This document shows positions 9,660 to 20,297 of a DNA stretch of 64,000 nt, in pieces (position 1 is the stretch's first letter; the number at the start of each line of letters is the position of its first letter). The position numbers and the translations under genes were made by a program. The DNA lies in contig JAIVFI010000002.1 in the NCBI GenBank assembly GCA_025558095.1, positions 1-64,000 of the forward strand. The letters are read 5' to 3'. This DNA is from Hyaloraphidium curvatum. Lineage: Eukaryota > Monoblepharomycota > Hyaloraphidiomycetes > Hyaloraphidiales > Hyaloraphidiaceae. The notes beneath the pieces were generated by a model that was given only the letters and a program-made list of their open reading frames with translations, ran no database searches and had not been told where the DNA came from.

Positions 9660-11001
9660 TCACCTCCCCGACCGGTAATCGCCCTGCGTGTACGAGCTCC
9701 CGTACGTCAGCCCCCTTCCCCCCGGCCTCGGTCCCTTCGGCCCCCTCCTCCCCTCCTTGATCCTCCCCTCCACATGCACCGTGTCGCCATCGACCCAGTA
9801 CGCCTTCTCCAGCTCCACCTCGACCAGCGCGAACCTCGCCCCCGGCCCGTCGCGTGTCCCCGGCGGCGCGGGCGCGGACCCGGCGAACCCGGCGGCGCCA
9901 AACACCGCGCCCGCGGCGTCGGCGTTGAGCACCCTCGCCGGCACGACGGGCGCCGCGGTGGCGGCGAGCTTGGGCTCCAGCAGCGCGCGGATGCCGAAGG
10001 TCGGGCGGGCGCGGGCGGCGGCGTCGTCCGCGGGCGGGGTGGCGGGCTTGGTCTCGGGGCGGAGGTGGAAGAGGAACGAGGGGGGGTGCACGCGCGGGCC
10101 GGTGGCGCGGGGTTGGGGGAGGAGGGAGAGGGCGAAAGTGCGGGCGGCTCCGGGGGGGACGGCGTAGTCCGGGAGGGGGCGGGGGTTCTCCGAGGCGGTG
10201 TAGGTGTCGAGGGGGGGCATGCCGTCGCGGATCCACTGGCGGAAGCGGCGGCGGACGGCGGGGGAGCGTGCGGCGGCGAGGAGCGCGGAGAAGTCGGCTT
10301 CGGAGAGGTCGGGGAGCTCCTTGGGTTCCTCGAAGCGCACGTCGCGGTACGTGCCGCCGAGGTCCGCGGCAGCCTGAGGCGGCACGAGCTCGTTCCACCG
10401 CGCGAGGCGGTCGGCTAAGGGTGTGGCGGGGACCCACTCGGCCGCGCGGTCGTCGGCCGTGTCAAATTGGGCGGCGGGTTTGGGCTCGACCGGTGGGAAG
10501 ATGGGACGCTGCGCCATCCGGGGGCTGACGAGGCGTGGCACGGGGAGGAACTCGGGGCCGGTCTGCGGGTTGGGGTCGTACGGCCTGGGCAGCGGGGCCA
10601 TCAGGGGGCTGTCAACCCAACCAGCAGCCAACGGCAGTTTAAGAGGAGATTAAGGAGAGGTCAGAAGCACGAATACGGCGGGCCAGGACGGGTTACCTCG
10701 CGGGGGCCACGGCGCCGAACTCGCGCTTGAAGCCAAAGTCGCCGCGGTCCTTGCGGGCGTCCCACTCTGCCAGCTGCGCGTCCGACGCGCCCGGCGGCGG
10801 GTCCGGGATCTGATAGGTCTGCCCCAGAGCCAGCTTGCCGTCGACGGCGGCGAACCGCGAGCTTCTAAAGAGGTGCGCGAACGAGTCGAGCGCCGTCGGC
10901 GGCGGCGCATCGCGCGGCGCCCGCGACGACTTGCAGCGGGACAGGCGCGGGGCGGAAGCCCGGCCCAGCGCCCGGACGCGCGGCGCGCTGAGAGGGAGCA
11001 T
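9660..11001 (-). CDS. putative mitochondrial small-subunit ribosomal protein, Mrp51-like
   Basis: Exon 1 is 10697-11001 and exon 2 is 9660-10608, with an 88-nt intron in phase 2; 417 residues. The N-terminus (MLPLSAPRVRALGRASAPRLSR) is Arg/Ser/Ala-rich and free of acidic residues, as in mitochondrial presequences. It is followed by SFAHLFRSSRFA and, about 45 residues later, RGDFGFKREF. This resembles the start of the fungal Mrp51 (mS51) family, where an LLRSSR element precedes a GDWGLKRPL element. The rest is Pro/Ala-rich with short conserved-looking strands (TFGIRALLEPKL, EKAYWVDGDTVHVEGRIK). The start at 11001 was chosen over 11151 because of the presequence. The family call rests on short motifs and should be treated as provisional. 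Confidence 0.55.
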
Positions 11002-11419
11002 CGCGGCGGCAGGCGGCTGGCGATGCGTGGCCGTGGCGTTTGTTGCCGCGGGCCGTGCGGAAGGGCGCACGGCGATCGGCCGCGTCCGCACGTACTCCCC
11101 GTGAAGCAGCTGTGCAGTCAACAACCAAGGAGGACTTCTGCTAGCATCCATGTCCGCCGCTTCTGCCGCTGATGGCTACCGTCGTGCACGAATCGTTGAT
11201 CGAGGTGCCCTTGAGCCCCGGCCCGCTCAGCACCTTCGCCTTCGCGGACTGCGCCGACAAAACTATACGCAGTGGACCATCGCTGGGGAAGGAAAACGTT
11301 GGAGTTGAATGGTCTGCGGCGCATCTTGACGTTCAATGCGCTGCATGACGCGTCGGCGGTCCTGCCGTCACCGCAACGCGCAACCCGCTCAGCACCGATC
11401 AGCAACCCGGACCGCAGCC
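11002..11419. other. divergent promoter region, Mrp51-like / MICAL-like
   Basis: 418 bp between two divergent starts; no gene or clear promoter motif seen. Confidence 0.35.
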
Positions 11420-13356
11420 ATGGCGGACGCGCCGCAGCCCGTGCGAGCGCACTTCGAGGCGTTCATGGCGGCGGGCACGGCGGCCGACATTCTCGACGCG
11501 TTCGGGAAGCTGGCCGGCGCGGCGGACGCGTCATCTGGAGAAGACGCCGGGCACTCTTACGAGCGGCTCCGCGACGCCGTGCTGCCGCACCTCCCGTACA
11601 AGCACAAAGGATTGTTTGAAGGATTGGACGCGCGTTTCGCGCGGTATGCCGCCCTTCGTGCCCAGACTCCCCCCGATGCGCGCCCCCTTCTTGTTTCCGG
11701 CGCCGGCCCGTGCGGCCTCCGCGCCGCCGTCGATGCCCGACTCCTTGGCATCTCGTGCACTTTGGTCGAACTCCGCACAGATTTCTCGCGGCACAACGTG
11801 CTCAAGGCGTGGCAGGGCTCGCTGGACGACCTCGCCGGGCTGGGGCTCGCCGCCTCGGTGCCCGGCTTCCGCAGGCACGGCGTGCTGCACTGCCCGACAA
11901 AGGACCTGCAGGCGACGCTGCTGCGCGCCGCACTGCTTTTGGGGGCGGACGTGAAGATGGGCTGGGGCGTGTGCGGGCTGCTGGACCCCTCCTTTGTTGT
12001 GGATGGGGCGGAGGGGGAGGCGGGCCGGGCGGGGAGCTGGCGTGCCTGGGCGCTCCCCGAAAAGCTGGCCCGGGAATACCTCCGACCCCCCGACTCGGCC
12101 GACTCCGCCGACGAGCCGGCCGAGCTCGCGCTGAAACCCGGGGAGCAGGACACCTCGCGGCTGCAGCAGACCTCGCTCGTCGATTTCGTCGAGGTGCCCG
12201 CTCCCGATCCCAAGGCGATCCTGCGCGGGCCGGACGGCGGGCTGGGGGACGGGGATCGCGAGCGCGGGCTGCTGGTGGACCCGCTGCGGAGCGGACACGG
12301 CGTACAGCTGCCTCTGGTGATCCCGTTCGACAGCCTGGTCATTGCCGAGGGCGAGGCCTCGCGGCTGATCCGCCGCCTCGGCTTCTCGCGCAAGGTAAAC
12401 AAGTTCGCCAACGCCATCGGTACGGCGCCGCGGTTTGTCGCTTCCATGCTGGCCGTACTGAACAGTTCCCCCCCTCGTCCAGGGATCGTGGTCAACCTCG
12501 ACTTCTCCCCGGGCGCGGGCCCCACCTCCCCCGAGCGCCGCATCCCGGAGCGCGTGGTCTGGCGGGCCAGCGCCGACTGGCGCTCCTCGGTGCTCGGCCC
12601 CCTGGCCGACGCCGGCTTCCACGCCGAGAACCTCGAGTACCTCCGCGGCGCCGCGGCCCACTTCATCGCCGCCACCACGCGCATCCTCGATCTGCTAACG
12701 GCGGGGATCGTGCGCGCCGATCGGGGCCGCGTGCGGGACACGCTCAGGGGTGACAACGTCGACCTCGATGCTCTGCGGGAGCTGGCGAGGAAGCTCGCGC
12801 GGGCGCTGGGGATCCCAGACGATGCGCCGCTGTCGGCCAAGCACGGCGTGCAGGTGTTTGACTTTTCGGCGCGCGGGCTGTGCACCGAGGTCGCGAGGGT
12901 GCTCGAGGCAGACGGGGGCCCGGATGCGCTGGTGCTGCCGGCGGGGGACACGATGCAGAACCCCTATTGGTGGGCCCCGCGAGCGTCCGCGACATTCATC
13001 CTGCTGACCCGCCCCTTTCCCGCGACGGCAGGCCCCAGGGTCTCGGCATCAACCGCGGCTTCCACAACGCCCTCGACGCCGTCTGGACCGCGTACCTCCG
13101 CCTCCTCGCGCACCCCCCTTCCCCCCCGCTGGACGAGCGCCGCGACGCCTTCCGCACCGCGGACTACCTCACCTTCTCCCCCGCGTGCCTCGCCCCCGCG
13201 GCCGGTTGGACCGCCGATCCGTGTAGCAGGTACGCGCAGGCGGTGTATGCGCGGAGGCACCTGGATGATGTGGCGGCCGGGAGGCCGCCGGGGGTGCTGC
13301 CGAGGATACGGGAGGCGCTGGGGCTGAGGGAGGCGGCGGTCGCTGCCAATGGATGA
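11420..13356 (+). CDS. MICAL-like FAD monooxygenase, stand-alone
   Basis: Exons 11420-12969 and 13032-13356 with a 62-nt intron in phase 2; 624 residues. The flavin domain is of the MICAL type: dinucleotide-binding GAGPCGLRAAVDARLLG at about 94, then a block with FSRHNVLKAW and LDDLAGLG corresponding to the FSRNNVLHLW...DL signature of MICAL proteins, a later NKFANAIG, and GDTMQNPYW joined by splicing to PQGLGINRGFHNALDAVW, equivalent to the GDALLEPFWPMGTGCARGF region that closes over FAD. Animal MICALs oxidise methionines of F-actin and carry CH and LIM domains; none of these follows here, so the protein is the catalytic module alone. About 90 N-terminal residues precede the fold. Substrate unknown; actin is a guess from family knowledge. 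Confidence 0.82.
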
Positions 13357-13693
13357 TGGGGGAATGAGTTGGGGCAGTGCGTAGGTATCCCCGTTCGCGA
13401 CTCCAGCTGGAGCGGACGCGCCTAGCCCTAGCGCAATCGGCCTGTGCTTTTCTGGTACCGCTAATGCTGGTTCGTGGCTTCTTCCATGTTGTTTGCGTCG
13501 GCCACCTTGCCACTCGCCACCATCCGCCACTGAACTCAAACTCCGTCGCGCGCTTCCGCCGTCTGCTGGCCCTAAACTCAGCTACAAACACTTTAGCACG
13601 CGTTCTTCGTGCTCTAAAGTGCGAGAGGGGGTTTTTCAGCCGCCCGACGTGACCTGGCCTTCGTTAGCCGCACTGTCTCCCGCGATCCTCGCC
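13357..13693. other. intergenic region
   Basis: 337 bp between two genes on the same strand; AT-richer than its neighbours and without a recognisable gene. It should hold the promoter of the CoA-transferase. Confidence 0.35.
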
Positions 13694-14902
13694 ATGGCTC
13701 CCCACATCTTCTCCAACCTGTTTGTGCTCGAGGTGGCCTCCTATATCGCCGGTCCTTCTGCAGCGACGATCCTCTCGGACTTTGGCGCCGACGTGGTGCG
13801 CATCGAACAGCTGGACGGCGACCTCTACAGGCGCTACTTCCCCGGGCAGAGCTTCCACTTCGACCTCACGGCGAGGAACAAGCGCAACGCGGCCATGGAC
13901 ATCAAGGACCCGCGGTGCTTCGCCGCCCTCATGAAGCTCGTGGAGCGCGCCGACGTGTTCCTGACCAACTACCTGCCCCCGATCCGCACCCGCCTGGGGA
14001 TCGGGTACGAGGACCTCAGGAAGATCAACCCGCGGCTGATCTACGCCACCGTATCGGGATACGGCGATAAGGGTCCCGAGGCCGAGAAGCCCGGGTTCGA
14101 TGCGACGGCGTACTGGGGCCGCTCGGGGCTGCAGGACACGGTGCGGCCCGACCCCGACGGCCCGCCCGCGGGGAGCGCGGTGGCGCAGGGCGACTACCCC
14201 ACCAGCATGTCGCTCTTTGCGTCCATCATGGTGGCGCTGTACCGCCGGCAGATCACGGGCGAGGGCGGCTACGCGACCACGAACCTGCTGCACAACGGGA
14301 TCTTCTCCAACTCGACCTACGTCTACGGCGCGCTGCGGGGGGCCGACCTCGCGGGGGAGGTGCCGCAGCCCACGCGCGCGACGAGGCCGAGGCCGCTGGT
14401 CAACATGTACAGGTGCAGGTGCGGGGGGTGGCTGTTCATGACGGTGGTGCAGGAGAAGCAGGTGGCGCCGCTGTGCCGGATCCTGGGGATGCCGGAGCTC
14501 GTCGACGATCCGAGGTTCGCGACGGGGGAGGCAAGGGCGGCCAACAACGTCGAGGTGACGCGGATCCTGGACGGGCTCTTCGCGAGGCACGACCGGGCCG
14601 ATCTCATCAGGGCGATGGACGAGGTAGGGATCACCTACGGCCGCATCTCGACGGTCGCAGAAGCCGCAGCGGATCCGACGGCGCACGCCAACGGTGTCTT
14701 CGTGCCCTACGCCGACGGCCGCGGGATGACGGTGGCCAACCCGATCAACGTGTCGGGCGTGGACAAGGTGGCGCCCAGGTGGGCACGCGGGCTCGGAGAG
14801 GACACCGCCGAGGTGCTCAAGAGCGCGGGAGTGGATGGGGAGGAGTTCCGGCGGATGGTGGAGGACGGGGTCGTCATCGTGGCGGGATCGTCCAAGCTAT
14901 GA
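13694..14902 (+). CDS. CoA-transferase family III (CaiB/BaiF type)
   Basis: A single exon encodes 402 residues, the usual length. Members transfer CoA between organic acids through an aspartyl-CoA intermediate. Recognisable features are the N-terminal VLEVASYIAGPSAATILSDFGADVVRIE block, the RNKRNAAMDIKDPR loop, ADVFLTNYLP, NPRLIYATVSGYGDKGP, and a central GFDATAYWGRSGL. In this family the catalytic Asp lies after the GY.....P segment; the Asp in the GFDATAYW block or in AQGDYPT is the candidate. The C-terminal part has ITYGRISTVAEAAADP and HANGVFV, also typical. The start ATG at 13694 sits directly before the conserved region. Specific acid substrate unknown; it neighbours an alcohol dehydrogenase in convergent orientation. 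Confidence 0.9.
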   Translation: MAPHIFSNLFVLEVASYIAGPSAATILSDFGADVVRIEQLDGDLYRRYFPGQSFHFDLTARNKRNAAMDIKDPRCFAALMKLVERADVFLTNYLPPIRTRLGIGYEDLRKINPRLIYATVSGYGDKGPEAEKPGFDATAYWGRSGLQDTVRPDPDGPPAGSAVAQGDYPTSMSLFASIMVALYRRQITGEGGYATTNLLHNGIFSNSTYVYGALRGADLAGEVPQPTRATRPRPLVNMYRCRCGGWLFMTVVQEKQVAPLCRILGMPELVDDPRFATGEARAANNVEVTRILDGLFARHDRADLIRAMDEVGITYGRISTVAEAAADPTAHANGVFVPYADGRGMTVANPINVSGVDKVAPRWARGLGEDTAEVLKSAGVDGEEFRRMVEDGVVIVAGSSKL

Positions 14903-15020
14903 AGCGGCGCGACGGGCACTCTTTTAGCTAGATTGTCACGGAAGATCTGTTACAAAAATTCAAGGAAGACCTAGTTTTCGGGGAATCGATCTGATCGCAC
15001 ATCGAGCACTGTCGAGCCGT

Positions 15021-16349
15021 TCACCGGAACTTCGTCACCACCATCCGGTCCTGGATCGCCCCGACATGATCCATTTTGGCGAACGCGTCGTTCAGGTCGT
15101 CCAACGAACACGGCGTGACGAGCGGCTTGACCTTGCCCTCGGCGACCAGCTGCAGTGCCGCCGCGGCATCCTGGGACAACGTGTCAACGGCGCAGGAGAA
15201 CCAGTGCGCACGCAGGGTCGTTACCTCGGTGCTCCCGATGACGCTCCCCTTGATCGTAATCTCCTTCATCAGCACCGCCATGACGTCCAGCTCGATCGGC
15301 TTGTCCGACCCCGGCACGCCGATGAACACCACCACGCCGCCGCCGCGGACGAGCTCGGGCGCCTGCTGGAACGCCGAGTTGGCGGTCGTGACGACGATGA
15401 TGGCGTGTAGGCCCTGCCCGCCCGTGTGCGCGCGGACGGCGTCGGGCGTCTTGGCGCCCTCCGTCTTGGGGTTCACGCAAGCCTGGGCGCCTAGCTTCTT
15501 GGCCGTGGCGAGCTTGCTGTCGTCGATATCGAGGGCCAGCATCTGCGAGTGAGGCAAATCAGCTGATACCACAACTCGTTCGACGAAGGCCGCACCTTGA
15601 AGCCCATCGTCTGCCCGATCTGGATCGCCATCTGCCCCAGCCCGCCCGCCCCGCTGAGGCCCACCCAGTCCCCAGACCGCGCGCTCGTCCGCTTCAGCCC
15701 GGCGTAGACGGTTACGCCGGCGCATCCTATCGGGCCGGCCACGTCGAACGGCACGTTGTCGGGGATGCGGACGACAAAGTCGGGGTTGACAACGGTGTAC
15801 TCGGCGCTGCAGAAAACGGCATCAGCTGGACCTTCCCCTCCGATTCTGCACGCCACCCACAAGAACCCGTTCTTATGCGTCGCGAACCAGCTCTTGTCCG
15901 GGCACTGCTGCTCCAACCCGCGGGTGCAGTACTCGCATTTCCGGCAGCAACCCCCGTTCACGGGCGCCAGTATCCGGTCGCCGACCTTCCACCCCTTCAC
16001 GTTCTCTCCCACCGCCGCAACGGTTCCGGCACCCTCGTGTCCTAGATTCGGTGGTCTCGGTAAGCGCTGGGTTGCCCGGCGCGCCCGAGAGAACGACCTA
16101 GGATGAATCCGTCGGGGATGCCGAAACGCTCCGCGCTCGCCGAGAGCATCTGGTCCGAGTGGCAGACGCCGCACGCGGCGACCTTCATGAGCAGCTCGCC
16201 GGCGGACGGTTTCGGGAGGGGAACGTCCTCGAACGTGAGCGGGCCCTGCGGGATGGGCGTGTTTGCCGGTCTCCCGCGGCGGCGTCAGGGGGCGCGTCGC
16301 GCACCTTGCTGTGCGTCAGTGCCGCCCGCATTTTGTCCGGGAGGGCCAT
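15021..16349 (-). CDS. zinc-dependent alcohol dehydrogenase (MDR, Adh1-like)
   Basis: Five exons (16305-16349, 16098-16245, 15861-16041, 15596-15806, 15021-15542) with GT-AG introns of 53-59 nt give 368 residues. Catalytic zinc ligands are in CGVCHSD and GHEGAG; the structural zinc site is the four-Cys array in CRKCEYCTRGLEQQC. The Rossmann segment reads GLSGAGGLGQMA and is followed, across a splice, by LALDIDDSKL. All are in the order expected for NAD(P)-dependent alcohol dehydrogenases that interconvert primary alcohols and aldehydes. The exon 3/4 splice yields NGFFAEYTVV, the conserved strand before the nucleotide-binding domain, which supports the GTGGGT donor there. Cytosolic, as no targeting peptide is seen. 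Confidence 0.9.
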
Positions 16350-16447
16350 GGCGGCGGAAAGCGGCGCTGGAGAGGTGAATGAAGGAAGCGGTGGCGTGGG
16401 GGACGCGGGGAACGGGTGAACCCGGTCCGGGTGGCAAAGGTTGGCGC

Positions 16448-17658
16448 CTATGGCCGCGTCAGCAATTGCTCCCATCCACACAAAGCGGCAGCGGAAAAGC
16501 GCATCCGAAGATACTCGATGGCGTTGTCCGTGCCGGCCATCAGACGTGCCGTGCTTGACGTTGCCGGCGCCGTGGAGCTGGTCGCGGGGGCTGTAATGCT
16601 GGTGCTCGTGCCGGTCCATGGCATGGCCGAAGTCGTCCTCGGCAACGAGATGGCCCCGTCGACGGTCGCCGCCGTCCCCAGCGGCGCAACGAACAGCGCC
16701 AGCACCGTGCAGTCCGCCAAGCGGAGCACCAGGGGCGTGCCGGCCGGCTCGGCGGGCATCACGATCCGGAAGAGGCCCGACGCGTCGGTGGCGCCGCTGC
16801 CCAGGGCGGGCCTGCAGACCACTGCCCTCTTGCCGCGGGCCAGGGGGTACGAGACGGCGACCGAGACGCCTACGAGGGGCCTGTCAACACCGGGCACGTA
16901 TTCGCGGGAGGGGGAAACGTCGTAGTAGATGCTGGAAAGGGGAAGGCGGGTCAGCTTGCCCGATGCGACGCGAGCCGGAGACGCACCGCCCCGAAATGGT
17001 CTGCAGCGGCCTTCTCGTCGTCGTCCTCTTTGCCGGCGTCACGGTCCGCGTCCGCGTGGTCCGCCTGGTGGACGTGACGGTCCGCCGCCGCGGGCAGCAG
17101 TACGCGGCCCTGCTCGTGCCGGGCTTGGCGAGGCGTGCTCCGGCGGGGCAGAGGGGGCAGAGGTGGTTCGGCACGATTGCGCGGCGTTCCGGTGGCGATG
17201 CATCGTGCGGATCATTGGGGGAATGCGCGGCATTTGCCAGAGGTTCCTCGGCAGACGCGTCGCCTCGCGCGGCGGGCCAAGCACGCCCGGCGAGGCCGCG
17301 TGCTCGAGCGCTTGCGGTGACGGTCCTCGTCACGGTGATTGTCCTGAACTTGGTTACGGGCCGCGAATCAGAGGGAGCGCAGCAGCACCCCGAGAGCTGC
17401 CCGGTGACAGCGTCAGGCGGAGAACTTTCCGAGCCCCGAATGAACACACATAGGAGGCGCCGGGTTTGCTTCATGCCATGCACGGCAAGGCGTCGGGAAG
17501 ATCGACGTCAGGTTTTGCAGGCACGCTGGTACGGAGGGACGCCGTGCGACTCACCAGGCTGGCGCCGCGGCCCAGAGCTGCGGCGACGCGGCGTCCGCCG
17601 CGGGCCAGGGACACAGCGCGACCAGGCACTCGGCCAGAATTGCTGCGGCTATGAGCAT
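16448..17658 (-). CDS. predicted secreted Cys- and Thr/Arg-rich protein
   Basis: Proposed exons 17555-17658, 16987-17424 and 16448-16931 (introns 130 and 55 nt) give about 341 residues. Exon 1 encodes a signal peptide (MLIAAAILAECLVALCPWP) and ends at a consensus GTGAGT. The mature part carries small Cys clusters (SGCCCAP, LCPLCPAG, AYCCP) alternating with Thr/Arg-rich blocks (ITVTRTVT, RRTVTSTRRTTRTRT). Exon 3 encodes a domain with PLVGVSVAVSYPLARGK and GATDASGLFRIVMP, reminiscent of Cna-B or transthyretin-like beta-sandwich repeats, and ends in an Ala/Thr/Ser linker. I do not recognise the family. The splice into exon 3 (GTGCGT donor) is strong; the first splice acceptor is the weakest point. 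Confidence 0.5.
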
Positions 17659-18233
17659 CGGTTGGATTCGTTCTCAATTCGATTGCTGTCTTCGACGTTG
17701 TTTTGGAGCGCGGGATCCGGAACCTGAGGCCGTCGAGTCAGACGACCCCGCCACAGTGTGACTCCGCGCGCTCGCATTTGCCTTCGCCGCAGTCGGCGCC
17801 ATAAGCGGACGCGGATTACGAGACCCAATCTCACGATACGGTTGGTGAAGGCCCTGTGCTCGCCCGGATGCAGCAGCCGGGATGCGACGGCGTAGTCAGC
17901 TTGTGCTTCGCCACAGATCACCGCGGCCCCATTGAGCATGCCGGAGAGGAAGAGTTGGCTGTAGCGCGCACTGAGAAGACCTAGACATGTGGACGATGAT
18001 TTCCCGGCCAGCTGGCCGCCCGTTGGGTGGTGCGTGCCGAAGCCCCCAGCTTGCCCGGAAGGGTCCGTGGCACCATCCCCAAGCACGACTCGCTCGAAGC
18101 CATCCCATCCGACGGCTCGCGTAGAGCTCCAGCATTTTGTCTGTGAGGCGCTGCCTAGTCGAGGACGCGAGTCCTCAGGCGACCGTCGCCACCCGCAACC
18201 CTTTCTTGCGGAACGCTCCCCCTCGCGGCCGTT
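17659..18233. other. divergent promoter region
   Basis: 575 bp between the secreted protein start and the membrane protein start on opposite strands. No gene or clear element is seen. Confidence 0.35.
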
Positions 18234-19907
18234 ATGACGGCGATGGCGGAGGCGGACCCGGACGGCGACGGCTCCTGCGAGCTTTCTGCGCTGCGCGTGG
18301 TCGATCCCGCCGCGTCGGACGCGCCGTTCCGGCTCTCCGCGGCCGAGTGGGCCGCCCTGTTCCCGGCTCCCCCGACCGACGCGGACGTCCCCGACGGTGG
18401 CGCGCCGGCTCGCGCCGCCCACCCGCTGACGGAGCGCGCCGTCCTCGATCTGCTGGGAGATCCGCGGTGGCGGGCTGGCCCTCTGGCGTCGCTCGTCAAG
18501 TTCTCCCGGTTCACGGCCCCCGTCTCCGCGTACCACCGCGTGCCGCACGATCTCGTCACACTGCCGCTGGCCGGCCTCCTCTGGTATTTTGCACCCCCTA
18601 CGGGACGCTTCTCCACGCTGTCACTCGCTGCCTCGACCGCCTCCACCGCCGTGGGCGCCGTCGCGTGGAGCTGGGGCATCATCGGGTACGGGATCCTGGC
18701 CCTGGGGCGCCGGTGGAACGTCAAGGACGTCACCGACGGGGTTGATGACGTGGAAAAGCAGGACATCGAGCCCACGCCGCCGCCAGGTACGGAATCGACC
18801 TGGGACGCGCACGTGCTGGCCCCCATGCTGCGCTGGATGATCCTGACGGACGGCGATCGCGCCTCCGAATCCGGACCTCTCGTACGCCACGATCCCACGG
18901 ACACGCTCTGCCCGTGTGCTAGGGCATCCTGCTGCGGCTCGTACCCGCGCGTCGACAGCACCCTCCGATCCGTCGCGCTCGCCGTGCAGGTCCTCGCTTC
19001 GATGGTGGCCTGGGTACTGCTCAAGTTCTGGATCCAGTTCATAACGGCCGGGACGACGTTCTGGCACATCCCGTGGTCGGCCGCGCTGGGCGGCCTCGTC
19101 AGAGAGTTTCGTTTCCGAGCCCGCCATACTCGCGCTCACCTCATGCCTCGCACAGTCCTCGTCGAGGTGATCCTTCTCACCTCCAACTACGTCACACTCT
19201 TCTTCACGCAGCCGAACGCCGTACCAGCTCGGCTGACTTCCAGGCTGCAGCGCCGCGCGGCCACGCTCGCCCTCGACGACCTCGTCGCCCGGTGCGCCAC
19301 CGGCCTGAAGCCGGACCTTGGCGGCGCACCAGGTCACACTCCTGAACCGCCGGGCGCCGACGAGGAGGACGCCCGGCTCTCTGCGGCGCTGGTGTCCTTC
19401 GTCCGCGCCCGCAACCTCGAAGGCGAGGCCGTACGCAAGACCCTCTCCATCTTCTTCGTCTCGGACGTCTTTGTCGGGGGCATCATCAACGCGGCCGCTG
19501 CCGGGTGCATCCCCGCCGTCGGCCTTGCCTCGGGTCTCGTCATCCTGGGCTTCATCGCGCAGGACCTCGCGCAGGCGGCCGCCGCCAACGCCGCCGTCGC
19601 CGGCGTCGCGGACCAGTACCGCCGCGCCGCCTCGCGCCTCCGCTCTCTCCTCCTCGCGGCTCCTCTGGCCTCCACGCCGGAAGAGCTCGATACGCGCGCG
19701 AAAGTGCGGGAGCACCTGCGCGCGCTCGAGGCGTTCGCGGGCGAGCCGGGGCTGGCGGCCAGGTTCATGGGGTTCCCCGTGTCGTTCGGCGCGCTGAGGA
19801 CGCTGCTGGTGACCGCGCTGACCGTCGTCGTGGGGCTTTGGGGGATCCTGAGGGGGCTGGGGGTGTTTGTGGCCGTGGAGAACGCGTGTCCGACGGTGTC
19901 AGGATGA
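18234..19907 (+). CDS. multi-pass membrane protein of unknown function
   Basis: A single exon encodes 557 residues. No family was recognised. Hydrophobic segments that could span a membrane include LVTLPLAGLLWYFAPP, a stretch around VGAVAWSWGIIGYGILAL, VALAVQVLASMVAWVLLKFWI, VEVILLTSNYVTLFF, a Gly/Ala-rich pair around FVGGIINAAAAGCIPAVGL and LVILGFIAQDLAQ, and the C-terminal LLVTALTVVVGLWGILRGLG. A short Cys patch (LCPCARASCCG) lies in the loop before the third. The N-terminal 75 residues are acidic and hydrophilic with no signal peptide. A predicted helical soluble segment (EELDTRAKVREHLRALEAFAG) precedes the last membrane span. A second in-frame ATG lies three codons downstream. Confidence 0.65.
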   Translation: MTAMAEADPDGDGSCELSALRVVDPAASDAPFRLSAAEWAALFPAPPTDADVPDGGAPARAAHPLTERAVLDLLGDPRWRAGPLASLVKFSRFTAPVSAYHRVPHDLVTLPLAGLLWYFAPPTGRFSTLSLAASTASTAVGAVAWSWGIIGYGILALGRRWNVKDVTDGVDDVEKQDIEPTPPPGTESTWDAHVLAPMLRWMILTDGDRASESGPLVRHDPTDTLCPCARASCCGSYPRVDSTLRSVALAVQVLASMVAWVLLKFWIQFITAGTTFWHIPWSAALGGLVREFRFRARHTRAHLMPRTVLVEVILLTSNYVTLFFTQPNAVPARLTSRLQRRAATLALDDLVARCATGLKPDLGGAPGHTPEPPGADEEDARLSAALVSFVRARNLEGEAVRKTLSIFFVSDVFVGGIINAAAAGCIPAVGLASGLVILGFIAQDLAQAAAANAAVAGVADQYRRAASRLRSLLLAAPLASTPEELDTRAKVREHLRALEAFAGEPGLAARFMGFPVSFGALRTLLVTALTVVVGLWGILRGLGVFVAVENACPTVSG

Positions 19908-20297
19908 GCATGGCAGGACGTTTCGGGGCGGAGCTGTATTTGGGGGCTCGCCGTGGCGGACGGCGCCGTCCGTTCTGCGACGAGTACGGCAAGGACGAGT
20001 AGAAAGAGAGCGGCAAGGTGGAGGTGAAGCAAGCAGGCCGCGTGATCGACGGCTGGACGGACGGTTTCGCGGATCCGTTGGCGGTTCTTGCTGTAGCTTC
20101 GAAAGAGCTTACATTGCAATCAATGTCATTCGTCTTCCATCGTGTTTGCCAGAGGAATAACGGCACCCGATCCAAGGGCGCGCCGGCATCAGATCAGAGA
20201 CGGCCACGAAGAAGGGTTCGGGTCCGCCCGACCTTGCTGGGCGTGACCGGCGCGGCGCAGAAAAAAAAGGCCGCCCTTTCCGTCCCGCCCCCCCACC
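19908..20297. other. intergenic region
   Basis: 390 bp between two genes on the same strand, with no recognisable gene. A run of eight A lies about 30 nt before the next gene's C-rich leader. Confidence 0.3.
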
